This document shows positions 54,085-62,415 of a stretch of 64,000 bases of DNA, in pieces (position 1 is the stretch's first letter; every line of letters starts with the position of its first letter). A program made the position numbers and the translations under genes. The notes beneath the pieces were generated by a model that saw nothing but the letters and a program-made list of their open reading frames with translations, did no database searches and had not been told where the DNA came from. Source of the DNA: an uncultured Sphingomonas sp. (lineage in GTDB: Bacteria; Pseudomonadota; Alphaproteobacteria; Sphingomonadales; Sphingomonadaceae); the NCBI RefSeq assembly GCF_937859915.1, contig NZ_CALMAW010000053.1, positions 1 through 64,000 of the forward strand, given 5' to 3'.

Positions 54085-56388
54085 TTACCCGATGTCGACC
54101 CGGATGTGTCGATGCCGTGGCCCTTGCGAGAGCAAGATAATGTCTCGGCCGTCCTCGATACGGACCGGGGCTCCGGCGACGGTCGCCCGGTGGATTATCT
54201 GGCCCTTGGGGAAGCGAATGCGCAGGCGCGTCTCGCGCGGCGCGCGCGGCGGAAGCTGGATCTCGCCTTCAATGAGCTGGGGCGACGTCGCGCGCAGCGA
54301 GAAGCCGACCGGGCCCCAGCGCGTCGGCGCGTCGGCGATCGCGATCGGCCGGCCCGATGCGATCCAGCGCGTCGGCACGGCGCGCGCGAGATGGAGCCGG
54401 TCGGCATCGGCATCCTCATAAACGAGCATCCAGCGGACCAGCGTCGGGATGGTCAGCTGCGCGGGAATGCAGAACAGCGCGAGATCGCCGTTGATCCCCG
54501 AGACCTCCCCGCCCATCCAACTGCCGCGCGTGTGCGCGTGGAAACGGTGCGCATAGAGGAACAACAGATATTCCTCGATCCGGTCCTGCCGCAGCAGCGC
54601 CTCAGCATAGCCGTAGGAGATGAAGCCAAGGATATCGCGGCTCTCGGCATTGGGCCGCCCGATATTGGCAACGACGCCCAGCGTCGTGCCGCCATGCCCG
54701 CGCAGGCAGTCGATCACCAGCGCCTCGAGGTCCGCGGGCAGCACGCCGGGCTGGAGCAGCTCGGCATAGGCTCGATGCGGCCAGCCCTGTTCGGATTCGG
54801 TCTCGCGCGTCAGCGCCTCGCGAAAGGTCTCGCTGACACCGGGCAGTGGGCCGACATAGGGTGGTTTGAGGTCATGGCGGATATTGGCGCGAAGCCGCTG
54901 GACGAGCTGCGCCTGCAACCGATCGGCGCGCGCTGACCAGTCGCGCGCATCGGCGGACGTGCCGCCGATCGCAGGCCAGACCGCGGCGATCTCGCGCCAG
55001 CCGCGGACCGCGAAGGCGGAATTGGCCCAATAGGGCTTCCACCAGATCGTCGGATCGGGATGGAGGCAGGAATCGGACTCGTTCCAGCCGTGGATGAGGC
55101 CGTAGCCGCGGTCGGTAACGGACAAAGCGAGGCTCTGGTCGTGCAACTCGGCGAGCAGCGTCGCGGTCGCGCGGATCTTGTCGCGGTGCCGGCCGAGCGT
55201 CGCGACGTCGCCGGTCAGCTGCAGGTAGCGCGCGAGCAGCGCCAGCGTGAGGCCATATTGCGCGGTTTCGGGGCCGCGCATGTCGACGAGGCCATCGGGC
55301 TGGACGAAGGCGGTGAAATATTGGTCGAGCACCGCGCGGGCCTGCGTGAAACGGCCCCACAGCAGATTGGCGTAGAGCGAGCTGGTGAACGTGTCCTGGA
55401 AGCCGTCATATTCCGAGCCGTAATAGTCGCGGTCGACCGCGCCATATTTGGGCCAGACGCCGTTCGGGCGGACGATCAGCTCCTTGGCGAAGGCGTGATC
55501 GACCATGTCGGTCCATTCCGGATCGGGCAGCGTGGCCGAGGTGCCCTCGGCGAGCTCGGCCTGCCAGCTCCGCGCGAAGCGGAACAGCGCGGTGTAGAAG
55601 GCCTCGGGCGTCGGATGCTCGCGGCGAGGCGGATAGGGGGCGTAGCTGTGGCCATAGTCGGCAGCGACGATTTTGCCCTGCTCGACATGCAGCGTGCGAT
55701 GCCAGGTCTCGACGATGAAGCGATTGTCGGCGTCGGTATCCGCGAAGACGATCATATCCCAGACGCCGCCCGCCTTGCGCGGGATGACCTTGTGCACCGC
55801 CGGCAGCCAACCGCCGAGCAGCCCCTCGCGGCGTTTGAGCGCGACGTCGTCGCCGGACAGCTCGGGGAAACGGTGCTCGGGGCGGTAGGTGCGCGTACGG
55901 CCGTTGCGCATCACCGGCATCGTGTCCTCGGCCTGCTTGGTCCCGACCAGCGTCGTCCACGGCAGCCGCGCGCCGATCTCGTCGGCCTTGAAGTTCGACG
56001 CGCTCGGCGGGGCGGCGTCGCGTACCCGGTCGGGATCGGGGTCGCCGCCGCCGGCGAGCAGCGCGTCGGCGAGCAGGTCGGCGTCGGCGAGCGCGATGTC
56101 GCGCATTCGCAGGCCAAGATGCGCGGGCGCGGCGGTGGCGAACATCGCCTCGGTCCGCTTGGCGAGCTGCAGCGCGCCCGAGGCCGACGAGAAGCTGATC
56201 GCGCCGTCGGGATCGCGCAGATCCTCCCACACCGCGAAGCGCGTGCCGTCGATCGTGACGTCGAGCAGATGCGTGTGCCCTGCCAGCGCGCTTTCCGGCA
56301 GGATCGGTAGCGGCGCCGCGCGCAGTGTTTCGCTGGTGAGGGCCGCGGTGGCGACGACAGAGGATTGCAGGAAATCACGGCGGTTCAT
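54085..56388 (-). CDS. Tat-exported glycoside-hydrolase-like protein, family unassigned
   Basis: A 767-aa protein with a clear twin-arginine signal (NRRDFLQSSVVATAALTSE). I cannot place it in a named family. The central half is rich in helices and aromatics (YGSEYDGFQDTFTSSLYANL, GPETAQYGLTLALLARYLQL, GLIHGWNESDS), which looks like an (alpha/alpha)6 toroid. The C-terminal part is a beta-sandwich typical of toroid glycosidases. Carboxylates in HGWNESDS and GPETAQYG are candidates for catalysis. It overlaps the POT transporter gene by 4 bases (ATGA), in the site E operon. I infer a glycosidase for plant cell-wall glycoprotein sugars. Confidence 0.75.
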   Translation of the reverse strand: MNRRDFLQSSVVATAALTSETLRAAPLPILPESALAGHTHLLDVTIDGTRFAVWEDLRDPDGAISFSSASGALQLAKRTEAMFATAAPAHLGLRMRDIALADADLLADALLAGGGDPDPDRVRDAAPPSASNFKADEIGARLPWTTLVGTKQAEDTMPVMRNGRTRTYRPEHRFPELSGDDVALKRREGLLGGWLPAVHKVIPRKAGGVWDMIVFADTDADNRFIVETWHRTLHVEQGKIVAADYGHSYAPYPPRREHPTPEAFYTALFRFARSWQAELAEGTSATLPDPEWTDMVDHAFAKELIVRPNGVWPKYGAVDRDYYGSEYDGFQDTFTSSLYANLLWGRFTQARAVLDQYFTAFVQPDGLVDMRGPETAQYGLTLALLARYLQLTGDVATLGRHRDKIRATATLLAELHDQSLALSVTDRGYGLIHGWNESDSCLHPDPTIWWKPYWANSAFAVRGWREIAAVWPAIGGTSADARDWSARADRLQAQLVQRLRANIRHDLKPPYVGPLPGVSETFREALTRETESEQGWPHRAYAELLQPGVLPADLEALVIDCLRGHGGTTLGVVANIGRPNAESRDILGFISYGYAEALLRQDRIEEYLLFLYAHRFHAHTRGSWMGGEVSGINGDLALFCIPAQLTIPTLVRWMLVYEDADADRLHLARAVPTRWIASGRPIAIADAPTRWGPVGFSLRATSPQLIEGEIQLPPRAPRETRLRIRFPKGQIIHRATVAGAPVRIEDGRDIILLSQGPRHRHIRVDIG

Positions 56389-57731
56389 GCGGCCTCGCGG
56401 GTCGGATAGAGGGGGGCGGAGAGCGGCCTTCTGAGCACCAGCGCGATCAGCACGCCGGCCGCCGCGATCGCCGCCTGCAGCATCCAGAAGCGCGTCGGGC
56501 CGAGCGGTGCGTAGAAGCGCGCGAGCCAGCCTGCGGTCAGATTGGCGACGAACAGGCCGGCATAGGCGACACCCATCAGCGTCGCGGTCAGCCGCGCCGG
56601 TGCGGCGCGCGACACCGCGGCAAGCAGCACGGGCATCACATACAGATAGGCGGACGAGGACAGCAGGAAATAGCCGAACCCCCAGAAGGCGCCGAGCGCG
56701 TGCGGGGTCGGCCAAGCATATGCGAACAGCGCGAGCAATCCGTCCGCTGCCGCCATCATCGCGCAGCCGATCGCGAATTTGGAGGCGACGCGCGGCTCGC
56801 GCCCAGCCGCCGCCTGGCGTTTCCACAGGAACATCACCAGCGGCGTCGACAGCACCGTTATCAGCCCGTCGCTCGACAAATACCAGGCGACGGGAATCTC
56901 GAACCCGCCGACATGGCGGTCCGCGGCGTCCCGGATCCACAAGGGGAAAACGTCATAGCCCTGCCCGAACGGGACATTGTAGCAGAGCGACACCGCGACG
57001 AGCCCGAGCAGCGCGGCGATCCGGCGCCCCTCGCCCGCCTGTCCGGCCTCGCGCACCGCGTCGCGGCCGCGTGGTCGGTCGGCTGGAAGATGACGCCAGC
57101 CCGCGGCGTAGATCGCGATGCCGACGAGCATGCCGATGCCGGCGCTGGCGAAGCCGAGATGCCAGTTGTGCGTCTCGCCGATCGAGCCGCAGACCAGCGG
57201 GCCTGCGAAGGCGCCGATGTTGATGCCAAAGTTGAACAGCAGAAAGGCGCGGTCGCGCCGCATGTCGTCTGGCGCGTAAAGTCTGCCGACTTGGGTCGCT
57301 ATATTGCCCTTGAGGCAGCCCGAACCGCAGATCAGCGCGGCGAGCGCGATCAGGAAGCTGGCGTCGAAGGCGAGGAGGAAATGGCCGAGCGCCATCAGCC
57401 CCGCGCCAAGCAGGACAGTGCGGCGGCCACCAAGCAGGCGATCGCCGACGAGCCCGCCGATCAGCGGGGAGAGATAGACCAGGCCGGTATATAGCCCGAA
57501 AATCTGCGACGCGAGCGCTTGGTCGGAAAGAGGCCCCGTGACCGCCTCCACGCACGTCCGGAACAGCGCGAAGCCCCAAATCACCCGGCCGCCGCCGGAC
57601 GGCAATAACACCGTGGCCATGTAGAGCATGAGGAGCGCCTGCATGCCGTAGAAGGAAAATCTTTCCCACGCCTCCGTGCCGGACAGAATGGCCAAGCCGC
57701 GGGGGTGGCTGACGGTCGCGTCGCGGGTCAT
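56385..57731 (-). CDS. POT-family proton-dependent oligopeptide transporter
   Basis: A 448-aa membrane protein with about 12 helices. The POT signature ExxERF is in EAWERFSFYGMQALLMLYM (residues 20-38), followed by LSPLIGGLVGDRLLGGRR and FLLFNFGINIGAFAGPLVCG. POT proteins import di- and tripeptides with protons. Its presence in a glycosidase operon is unusual and points to a peptide-bearing substrate. It overlaps the genes on both sides by 4 bases, so expression is coupled to both hydrolase-like proteins. Confidence 0.92.
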   Translation of the reverse strand: MTRDATVSHPRGLAILSGTEAWERFSFYGMQALLMLYMATVLLPSGGGRVIWGFALFRTCVEAVTGPLSDQALASQIFGLYTGLVYLSPLIGGLVGDRLLGGRRTVLLGAGLMALGHFLLAFDASFLIALAALICGSGCLKGNIATQVGRLYAPDDMRRDRAFLLFNFGINIGAFAGPLVCGSIGETHNWHLGFASAGIGMLVGIAIYAAGWRHLPADRPRGRDAVREAGQAGEGRRIAALLGLVAVSLCYNVPFGQGYDVFPLWIRDAADRHVGGFEIPVAWYLSSDGLITVLSTPLVMFLWKRQAAAGREPRVASKFAIGCAMMAAADGLLALFAYAWPTPHALGAFWGFGYFLLSSSAYLYVMPVLLAAVSRAAPARLTATLMGVAYAGLFVANLTAGWLARFYAPLGPTRFWMLQAAIAAAGVLIALVLRRPLSAPLYPTREAA

Positions 57732-60439
57732 GCGCGGACCAGCCGGATCATCGTCGTGTCGTCGGACAGCGGCACGACATGCGCGCCTCTTTCGATAGAA
57801 AGCGGTGCGGAAGCGGTATAACCCTTACCCTCAATGACCAAGCGCGCCGCCCGCGTGGTAGCGTCCCGAGCGTCGAAGACGAGCGCGACCTCGCCGCTTA
57901 CAGTATCGAAGCGCGCAGCAACGAAACGGCCGGCTTCGAGCACCAGCCACAGCCTCGCAGGCGCGATGAAGATCCGCGTCCGAGCGCTGTCCTTGGGCAC
58001 GAGGCGAATGCTCGCCCCGTCCGCGCGGACATCCCCACCGAAACCGATCCAGCCGAATTCGGGATGGTTCACCAGATAGCTGGCCGTCCCGAAGGCATGA
58101 CCGAAGTAGCTCATCCCGTAATCGCCCGAATAGGCGTCGAACCGCATCATGTCCGGATAGGAATGGAACGCGCAGGCGCCGAACCCCTCTCGATCGATGT
58201 TGGTGAGCGATCCCATCAACCCGCCGTAGGCGACGCGCAGCAAATGAATATCGTCGGGGTCGCGGCGATAGCTGTCGAACAGCGGCAGCGCGTTGAGCGT
58301 GGATCCATAATGGTGGAGCTGCCGCTCGATGCGCGCGGTCTTACCCGCGAACAGGAAATCCCAATAGCGCCGCGCGCTGCCGTTATAGCCCCAATGCGGG
58401 ATGAGGGGGTCATACCCCAGGATCACCTCGCGCGTCAGGACGGCCTTCGCATCGTCGCCGAAGTGGCGCATCCAGGCATAGACCTCCTCCTGGCCGGTCG
58501 AATCCCACGGCATCTCGCTGCCGAAGGGAAAGGCCTCCGCGCTCCATCGTGCCGCTCGCCTCTGCATGTCGGCCTCGAGTGCGTCTGCCTGCGCGGTCAT
58601 CGCCTCGCGGCGGAGGTCAGCGAGGAGTGCGACCAGCACGTCGCCTTCCATCTGCCCGAAGCCGACATATTGCGGGGCAAACCGGGTCATGGCGAGCGCG
58701 GTGCGTGCTGCGCGGTCGAGATACCAGCGCCAGTTGTGTGCCGTGACGAGACCCGTCCGGTTGCGAGCGAGCCGGTAGAGCACCCATTGTGCGGCGGCAA
58801 CGTGGACGTAGTTGAAGGACCGCACGATCGATCGCGCTTCCTCGACGTTCCAGCTCGACCAGCCCGTCCAGTCGATCGCGGGATCATAGTCCGAGGCATG
58901 GGATGGCTCGTACCAGAACAGGCTCTTGCGGACGCCGTCACGGAGCGGCCCGTCGGGCACTTGGAGATGCCGCTCGATCACCTCGACGTGGAACCGCTCG
59001 AATTTGGCGAGTTCGGAGGCCTCGGGATTATCGAGTTGCTTCATGATCGCGGCAAGCCAAGATCCGGCGCCGCCCTCGTCGCTCAGCCCGGCGATCCAGA
59101 CGCGCTTTTCCTGCGTGACCAGAGCGTTCTTTTCACGGTCGTAGCTCAGCACCGACGGACTTCGGCCGAAATGATCGTCCGGATCCTCAAACCATTGCCG
59201 GCTGAACAGGAATTTGCCGAGATCGGCGGCTACTTCCCGCGCGGGCTTCGTCACGAAATAATGGACGCTTTGGCGGCTGCCGTCTCCATGACGGAGTGTG
59301 ACGCGTGCGCGGCCCCAGTGTAGCCCGGTCAAACGGAAGCGCTGCCACGCACCGGTTGCTGCGATCTGCTCAATCGTGATCGCGCCCAGCGGGAATACGT
59401 CGATTCCCGCCACCCCGTGCGGAGACTTGACGAACAAGTCGGCAGTAAGATCAGGCGCCAGCACATAGCCGGGTATGCCCACCGCCACCGGCTGCCCCGC
59501 CTCGGCCAGCCGCCGTTCTATGGATCGGATGTTGGGGGCCAGGATGATGCGCAGGCCGAACCGACGTTCCTCGCCGGGTGCGAGCGTAAATCCGCTTGGC
59601 TCGTTCCACTGTTCGGCACCCTGCCATTCGCGGTCCGCGAAACCCCGGCTTGCCACCATCCAGCGGTAGAACCCCTCGAATGTGAGGCTGCGCTTGGTCC
59701 GATCCTTGAGCAGCGCAGCTCCGCCATCGGTTGCTTTACCGTCGGCGATCGGCATCCAGGCCTCGAACGGCGTTCCCGGCTCTGGAATGATCAGCAATGC
59801 CGGACCTTGCCCGTTCAAGCGCGTTACCTGGAGATGGCCGCCGTCTAGCCCGACATACGGGTCTGCAAAGCTCGCATGTGCGTGGGCCTGCTCGAGTGTT
59901 CGATCGGTCAATATGTTGTCGAAAGGCATGGCGAAGCCGACACCGCCGATGTCGACGGGCGACGTCGTGAGGTTGCGCAACGTGAAGCGCAGGACGAGTG
60001 CATCACCGTCGAAAAGCCATCGCCGTTCGATGCGAAACGGCAAGCCCGCGGGGAGCGTCGGCGAGAGATCGGCCGCAGCGATACTGCCGTGCTCCGCGGG
60101 CAGCGGGATGACCGGTATGCGACGGAAGGCCGTCGAAATATCCCGCCACATGCCATCGGACCGGAAGCGGATGTCGATGTCGCCGAGGGCATAGTCGCCC
60201 GCTGCTATCTCCGCATGGCGATCGGGCGCGAAGTCGAAACCCGGCGTGATGGCGGGCGAAAGCGATCGCAGTACCTGTGACGACGAGGTGAGACCAACGA
60301 CCAGGGAGGAAGACGCCCAGCGGCGGCCGTCTGGCTCCGATGTCGCGCGCGCAAGCGCGCGGTTCAGAGGCCAACCGTTGCCGAGACACAATATTGGCGC
60401 TCCGGATAGGAGCTCGCGACGCCGCATTGCCACAGCCAT
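57728..60439 (-). CDS. large Tat-exported protein, DUF5695-like, probable glycoside hydrolase
   Basis: A 903-aa protein with a twin-arginine-type start (MRRRELLSGAPILCLG). An N-terminal beta-sandwich (~residues 30-370) is followed by a helical toroid-like region (WTGWSSWNVEEARSIVRS, FAPQYVGFGQMEGDV, FGSEMPWDSTGQEEVYAWMR, IPHWGYNGSARRYWDF) and a C-terminal beta domain. I recall similar proteins annotated DUF5695 in xanthomonads and fungi, but I am not certain. Candidate acids are in QMEGDV and DSTGQEEVYAW. The ATG at 60439 follows GAGGATAG; the upstream TTG is rejected. First gene of the site E operon. Confidence 0.72.
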   Translation of the reverse strand: MAVAMRRRELLSGAPILCLGNGWPLNRALARATSEPDGRRWASSSLVVGLTSSSQVLRSLSPAITPGFDFAPDRHAEIAAGDYALGDIDIRFRSDGMWRDISTAFRRIPVIPLPAEHGSIAAADLSPTLPAGLPFRIERRWLFDGDALVLRFTLRNLTTSPVDIGGVGFAMPFDNILTDRTLEQAHAHASFADPYVGLDGGHLQVTRLNGQGPALLIIPEPGTPFEAWMPIADGKATDGGAALLKDRTKRSLTFEGFYRWMVASRGFADREWQGAEQWNEPSGFTLAPGEERRFGLRIILAPNIRSIERRLAEAGQPVAVGIPGYVLAPDLTADLFVKSPHGVAGIDVFPLGAITIEQIAATGAWQRFRLTGLHWGRARVTLRHGDGSRQSVHYFVTKPAREVAADLGKFLFSRQWFEDPDDHFGRSPSVLSYDREKNALVTQEKRVWIAGLSDEGGAGSWLAAIMKQLDNPEASELAKFERFHVEVIERHLQVPDGPLRDGVRKSLFWYEPSHASDYDPAIDWTGWSSWNVEEARSIVRSFNYVHVAAAQWVLYRLARNRTGLVTAHNWRWYLDRAARTALAMTRFAPQYVGFGQMEGDVLVALLADLRREAMTAQADALEADMQRRAARWSAEAFPFGSEMPWDSTGQEEVYAWMRHFGDDAKAVLTREVILGYDPLIPHWGYNGSARRYWDFLFAGKTARIERQLHHYGSTLNALPLFDSYRRDPDDIHLLRVAYGGLMGSLTNIDREGFGACAFHSYPDMMRFDAYSGDYGMSYFGHAFGTASYLVNHPEFGWIGFGGDVRADGASIRLVPKDSARTRIFIAPARLWLVLEAGRFVAARFDTVSGEVALVFDARDATTRAARLVIEGKGYTASAPLSIERGAHVVPLSDDTTMIRLVRA

Positions 60440-60454
60440 GACTATCCTCAAATC

Positions 60455-60468
60455 GAATATCGTATTCT
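60455..60468. promoter_or_regulatory. operator-like site E of the locus-wide regulon
   Basis: GAATATCGTATTCT contains GAATA-TCG-TATTC, a 5-base inverted repeat with the shared ATATCGTAT. It lies 16-29 bases upstream of the start of the DUF5695-like gene, close to where the promoter core or transcription start would be, as expected for a repressor site. Confidence 0.72.
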
Positions 60469-60653
60469 ATCTACGAATCGCCACGGCTGTCCAGCGGTGG
60501 ATGTCGCTGACGCCTCGGCTCACGTTCGCGTGCGATCAGCGGCAGGACACCTGCCGGTCCGCCGCGAGGCGGCGATCGGGCTGATCATGAAAAATCGTTA
60601 TCTTGAGTCTTCATGCTGTTGCTGTTTCGGAGGCATCGCAACGTCTGGCGATC

Positions 60654-61466
60654 ATGGAGATCAGACCGGTGACAGATGCGGCAGGGATTGACGCGTCGCG
60701 TGCGGATGCCGGGGCGGTGCCTCGGCGCTTGCTGGCGTCGATCCACGACGTCGGGCCGCTGTTCGAGGACCAAGTCGATCAACTCGCCGATCGCATCGAG
60801 CGCCATCTGGGATCGCCGCGCTATGCCATGCTCGTCGTGCCGGACCATTGGGGCGAGGCGCCGCTGGCCGGCGCGCGCGCGTTCCAGGCGAAGCTGAGGG
60901 CCTGGTCGGAGAGCGGCGTCGAGATGTTCGTGCATGGCTGGACGCATCGCGACGACAGTGTCCACCAGGGTTCAGCCGCACGGTTCAAGGCGCGCAGGAT
61001 GACCGCCGGCGAGGGGGAGTTCCTGGGGCTCGGCCGGACCGAGGCACTTCGCCGCATGGTTGCCGGGCGCCAGTTGCTCGAGGACATCACCGGTCGCCCC
61101 GTCGCCGGTTTCATCGCACCGGCGTGGCTCTACGGCTATGGCGCGCGCGGTGCGCTGGGCGACGCCGGGTTTGCGATCGCCGAGGATCATATGCGGGTCT
61201 GGAGCCCGGTCGGTGGCGCCGTACTGGCCCGCGGCCCCGTCGTGACCTGGGCGAGCCGAAGCACGCGGCGGATCCGAAGCTCGCTGGGGTTCGCGGCAGT
61301 GGCGCGCACCGCCTTGCGCCCACTCCACACGCTGCGCGTCGCGGTCCATCCCGGGGACACCGGCGTACCTGCCCTGCTTGCGAGCATCGACGCGACCCTT
61401 TCCGCCGCCTGCCGGCAGCGACGCGTTGCGCGTTATGCCGACCTTCTTGTCGGAGACGCGCAGTGA
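60654..61466 (+). CDS. polysaccharide deacetylase-family protein (DUF2334-like)
   Basis: A 270-aa protein with the DUF2334/NodB-like core: SIHDVGP with the metal Asp, VHGWTHRDD with two His, IAPAWLYGYGA, and AIAEDHMRVW. Members deacetylate N-acetylated sugars of glycolipids or glycans, though many are uncharacterised. A GTG at 60669 with GGAG upstream is an alternative start. It is the first gene of a three-gene operon and overlaps the next gene by 4 bases. Confidence 0.85.
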   Translation: MEIRPVTDAAGIDASRADAGAVPRRLLASIHDVGPLFEDQVDQLADRIERHLGSPRYAMLVVPDHWGEAPLAGARAFQAKLRAWSESGVEMFVHGWTHRDDSVHQGSAARFKARRMTAGEGEFLGLGRTEALRRMVAGRQLLEDITGRPVAGFIAPAWLYGYGARGALGDAGFAIAEDHMRVWSPVGGAVLARGPVVTWASRSTRRIRSSLGFAAVARTALRPLHTLRVAVHPGDTGVPALLASIDATLSAACRQRRVARYADLLVGDAQ

Positions 61467-62413
61467 AGCCGCTTGGCTTGGCGGTCGACGGGTCGGGGTC
61501 TGGCTGGGTTCGCGATCCGATCAATGCTCCGCGAGAGCTCGAGGCGCTCGTCGCCGAGGTGCCGCGCTGGCGGCAATGGCTCGGCCCCGCGATCTCATTA
61601 GCCATCGTCGCGGCGGTGCTGGTCCAGATCGGCGGCATTGATTTTGCGCGGATCTGGTCGATGCTCCCGAGTGACCCGCTGTTCTGGGCGGCGTTCGCCG
61701 CCTGCTACATGGCGCAGCCGGTCAGCGAATGGCTGATTTTCCGTGGCCTGTGGCGGCTTCCGCTGGGCGGGATCATGCCGCTGTTGCGCAAGCAGGTCGG
61801 CAACGAGATCCTGCTCGGCTATATCGGCGAGGTGTATTTCTACGGCTGGGCGCGCCGTCATGCCGAGATCGTCGCCGCTCCCTTCGGCGCGCTCAAGGAC
61901 GTCACAATCCTGTCCGCCATGCTCGGCAATGTCGTCACGCTGGCCGTGCTGGTCGCTGGCTGGTCGACACTGGCGGTGCTGCCGTCGGGTCTGCATCTGC
62001 GCTCGCTGGTCGCGTCGGTCGCAGTGATCATCCTGACGTCGCTGGTCGCCCTGCTGCTGAGGCGTCGCCTGTTCAGTCTTCCGCGCGCGGCGCTCGTCCG
62101 CGTTGCCGCGCTGCATCTCGCGCGGATCGTCACGATCCTGCTGCTCTCGGTGGCGATGTGGCACCTGTTGCTACCGACGGTCGCGCTGTCGGCGTGGCTC
62201 ATGCTGGCAACCCTGCGGCTTCTGGTGTCGCGCCTGCCGCTGATCCCCGACAAGGAACTTGTGTTTGCCGGTCTCACGCTGCTGTTGATCGGCCGCAATT
62301 CGCCGACCGCCGAAGCCATGACGCTGATCGCGAGCCTGTTTCTCGTCGCCCATCTCGCGATTGGCGTGACGCTGGGTGTCGCCGAACTCGCCGCGACCCG
62401 ACGCGGGCAATAG
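61463..62413 (+). CDS. lysylphosphatidylglycerol-synthase-type transmembrane protein (UPF0104-like)
   Basis: A 316-aa membrane protein with about eight helices and the LPG_synthase_TM pattern (KQVGNEILLGYIGEVYFYGWARR, AAPFGALKDVTILSAMLGNV). It lacks the soluble aminoacyl-transferase domain of MprF, so it is more like the flippase-type half. The GTG start overlaps the previous stop (GTGA). Its setting between a deacetylase and a glycosyltransferase suggests movement or assembly of a lipid-linked glycan. Confidence 0.82.
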   Translation: MKPLGLAVDGSGSGWVRDPINAPRELEALVAEVPRWRQWLGPAISLAIVAAVLVQIGGIDFARIWSMLPSDPLFWAAFAACYMAQPVSEWLIFRGLWRLPLGGIMPLLRKQVGNEILLGYIGEVYFYGWARRHAEIVAAPFGALKDVTILSAMLGNVVTLAVLVAGWSTLAVLPSGLHLRSLVASVAVIILTSLVALLLRRRLFSLPRAALVRVAALHLARIVTILLLSVAMWHLLLPTVALSAWLMLATLRLLVSRLPLIPDKELVFAGLTLLLIGRNSPTAEAMTLIASLFLVAHLAIGVTLGVAELAATRRGQ

Positions 62414-62415
62414 CG

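Noticed and set aside
54085-56940. A 951-aa version of the Tat-exported hydrolase extending upstream
   Set aside because: The extra N-terminus runs antisense-free through the POT gene in another frame; the true start at 56388 gives a perfect twin-arginine signal and a 4-base overlap with the POT stop.
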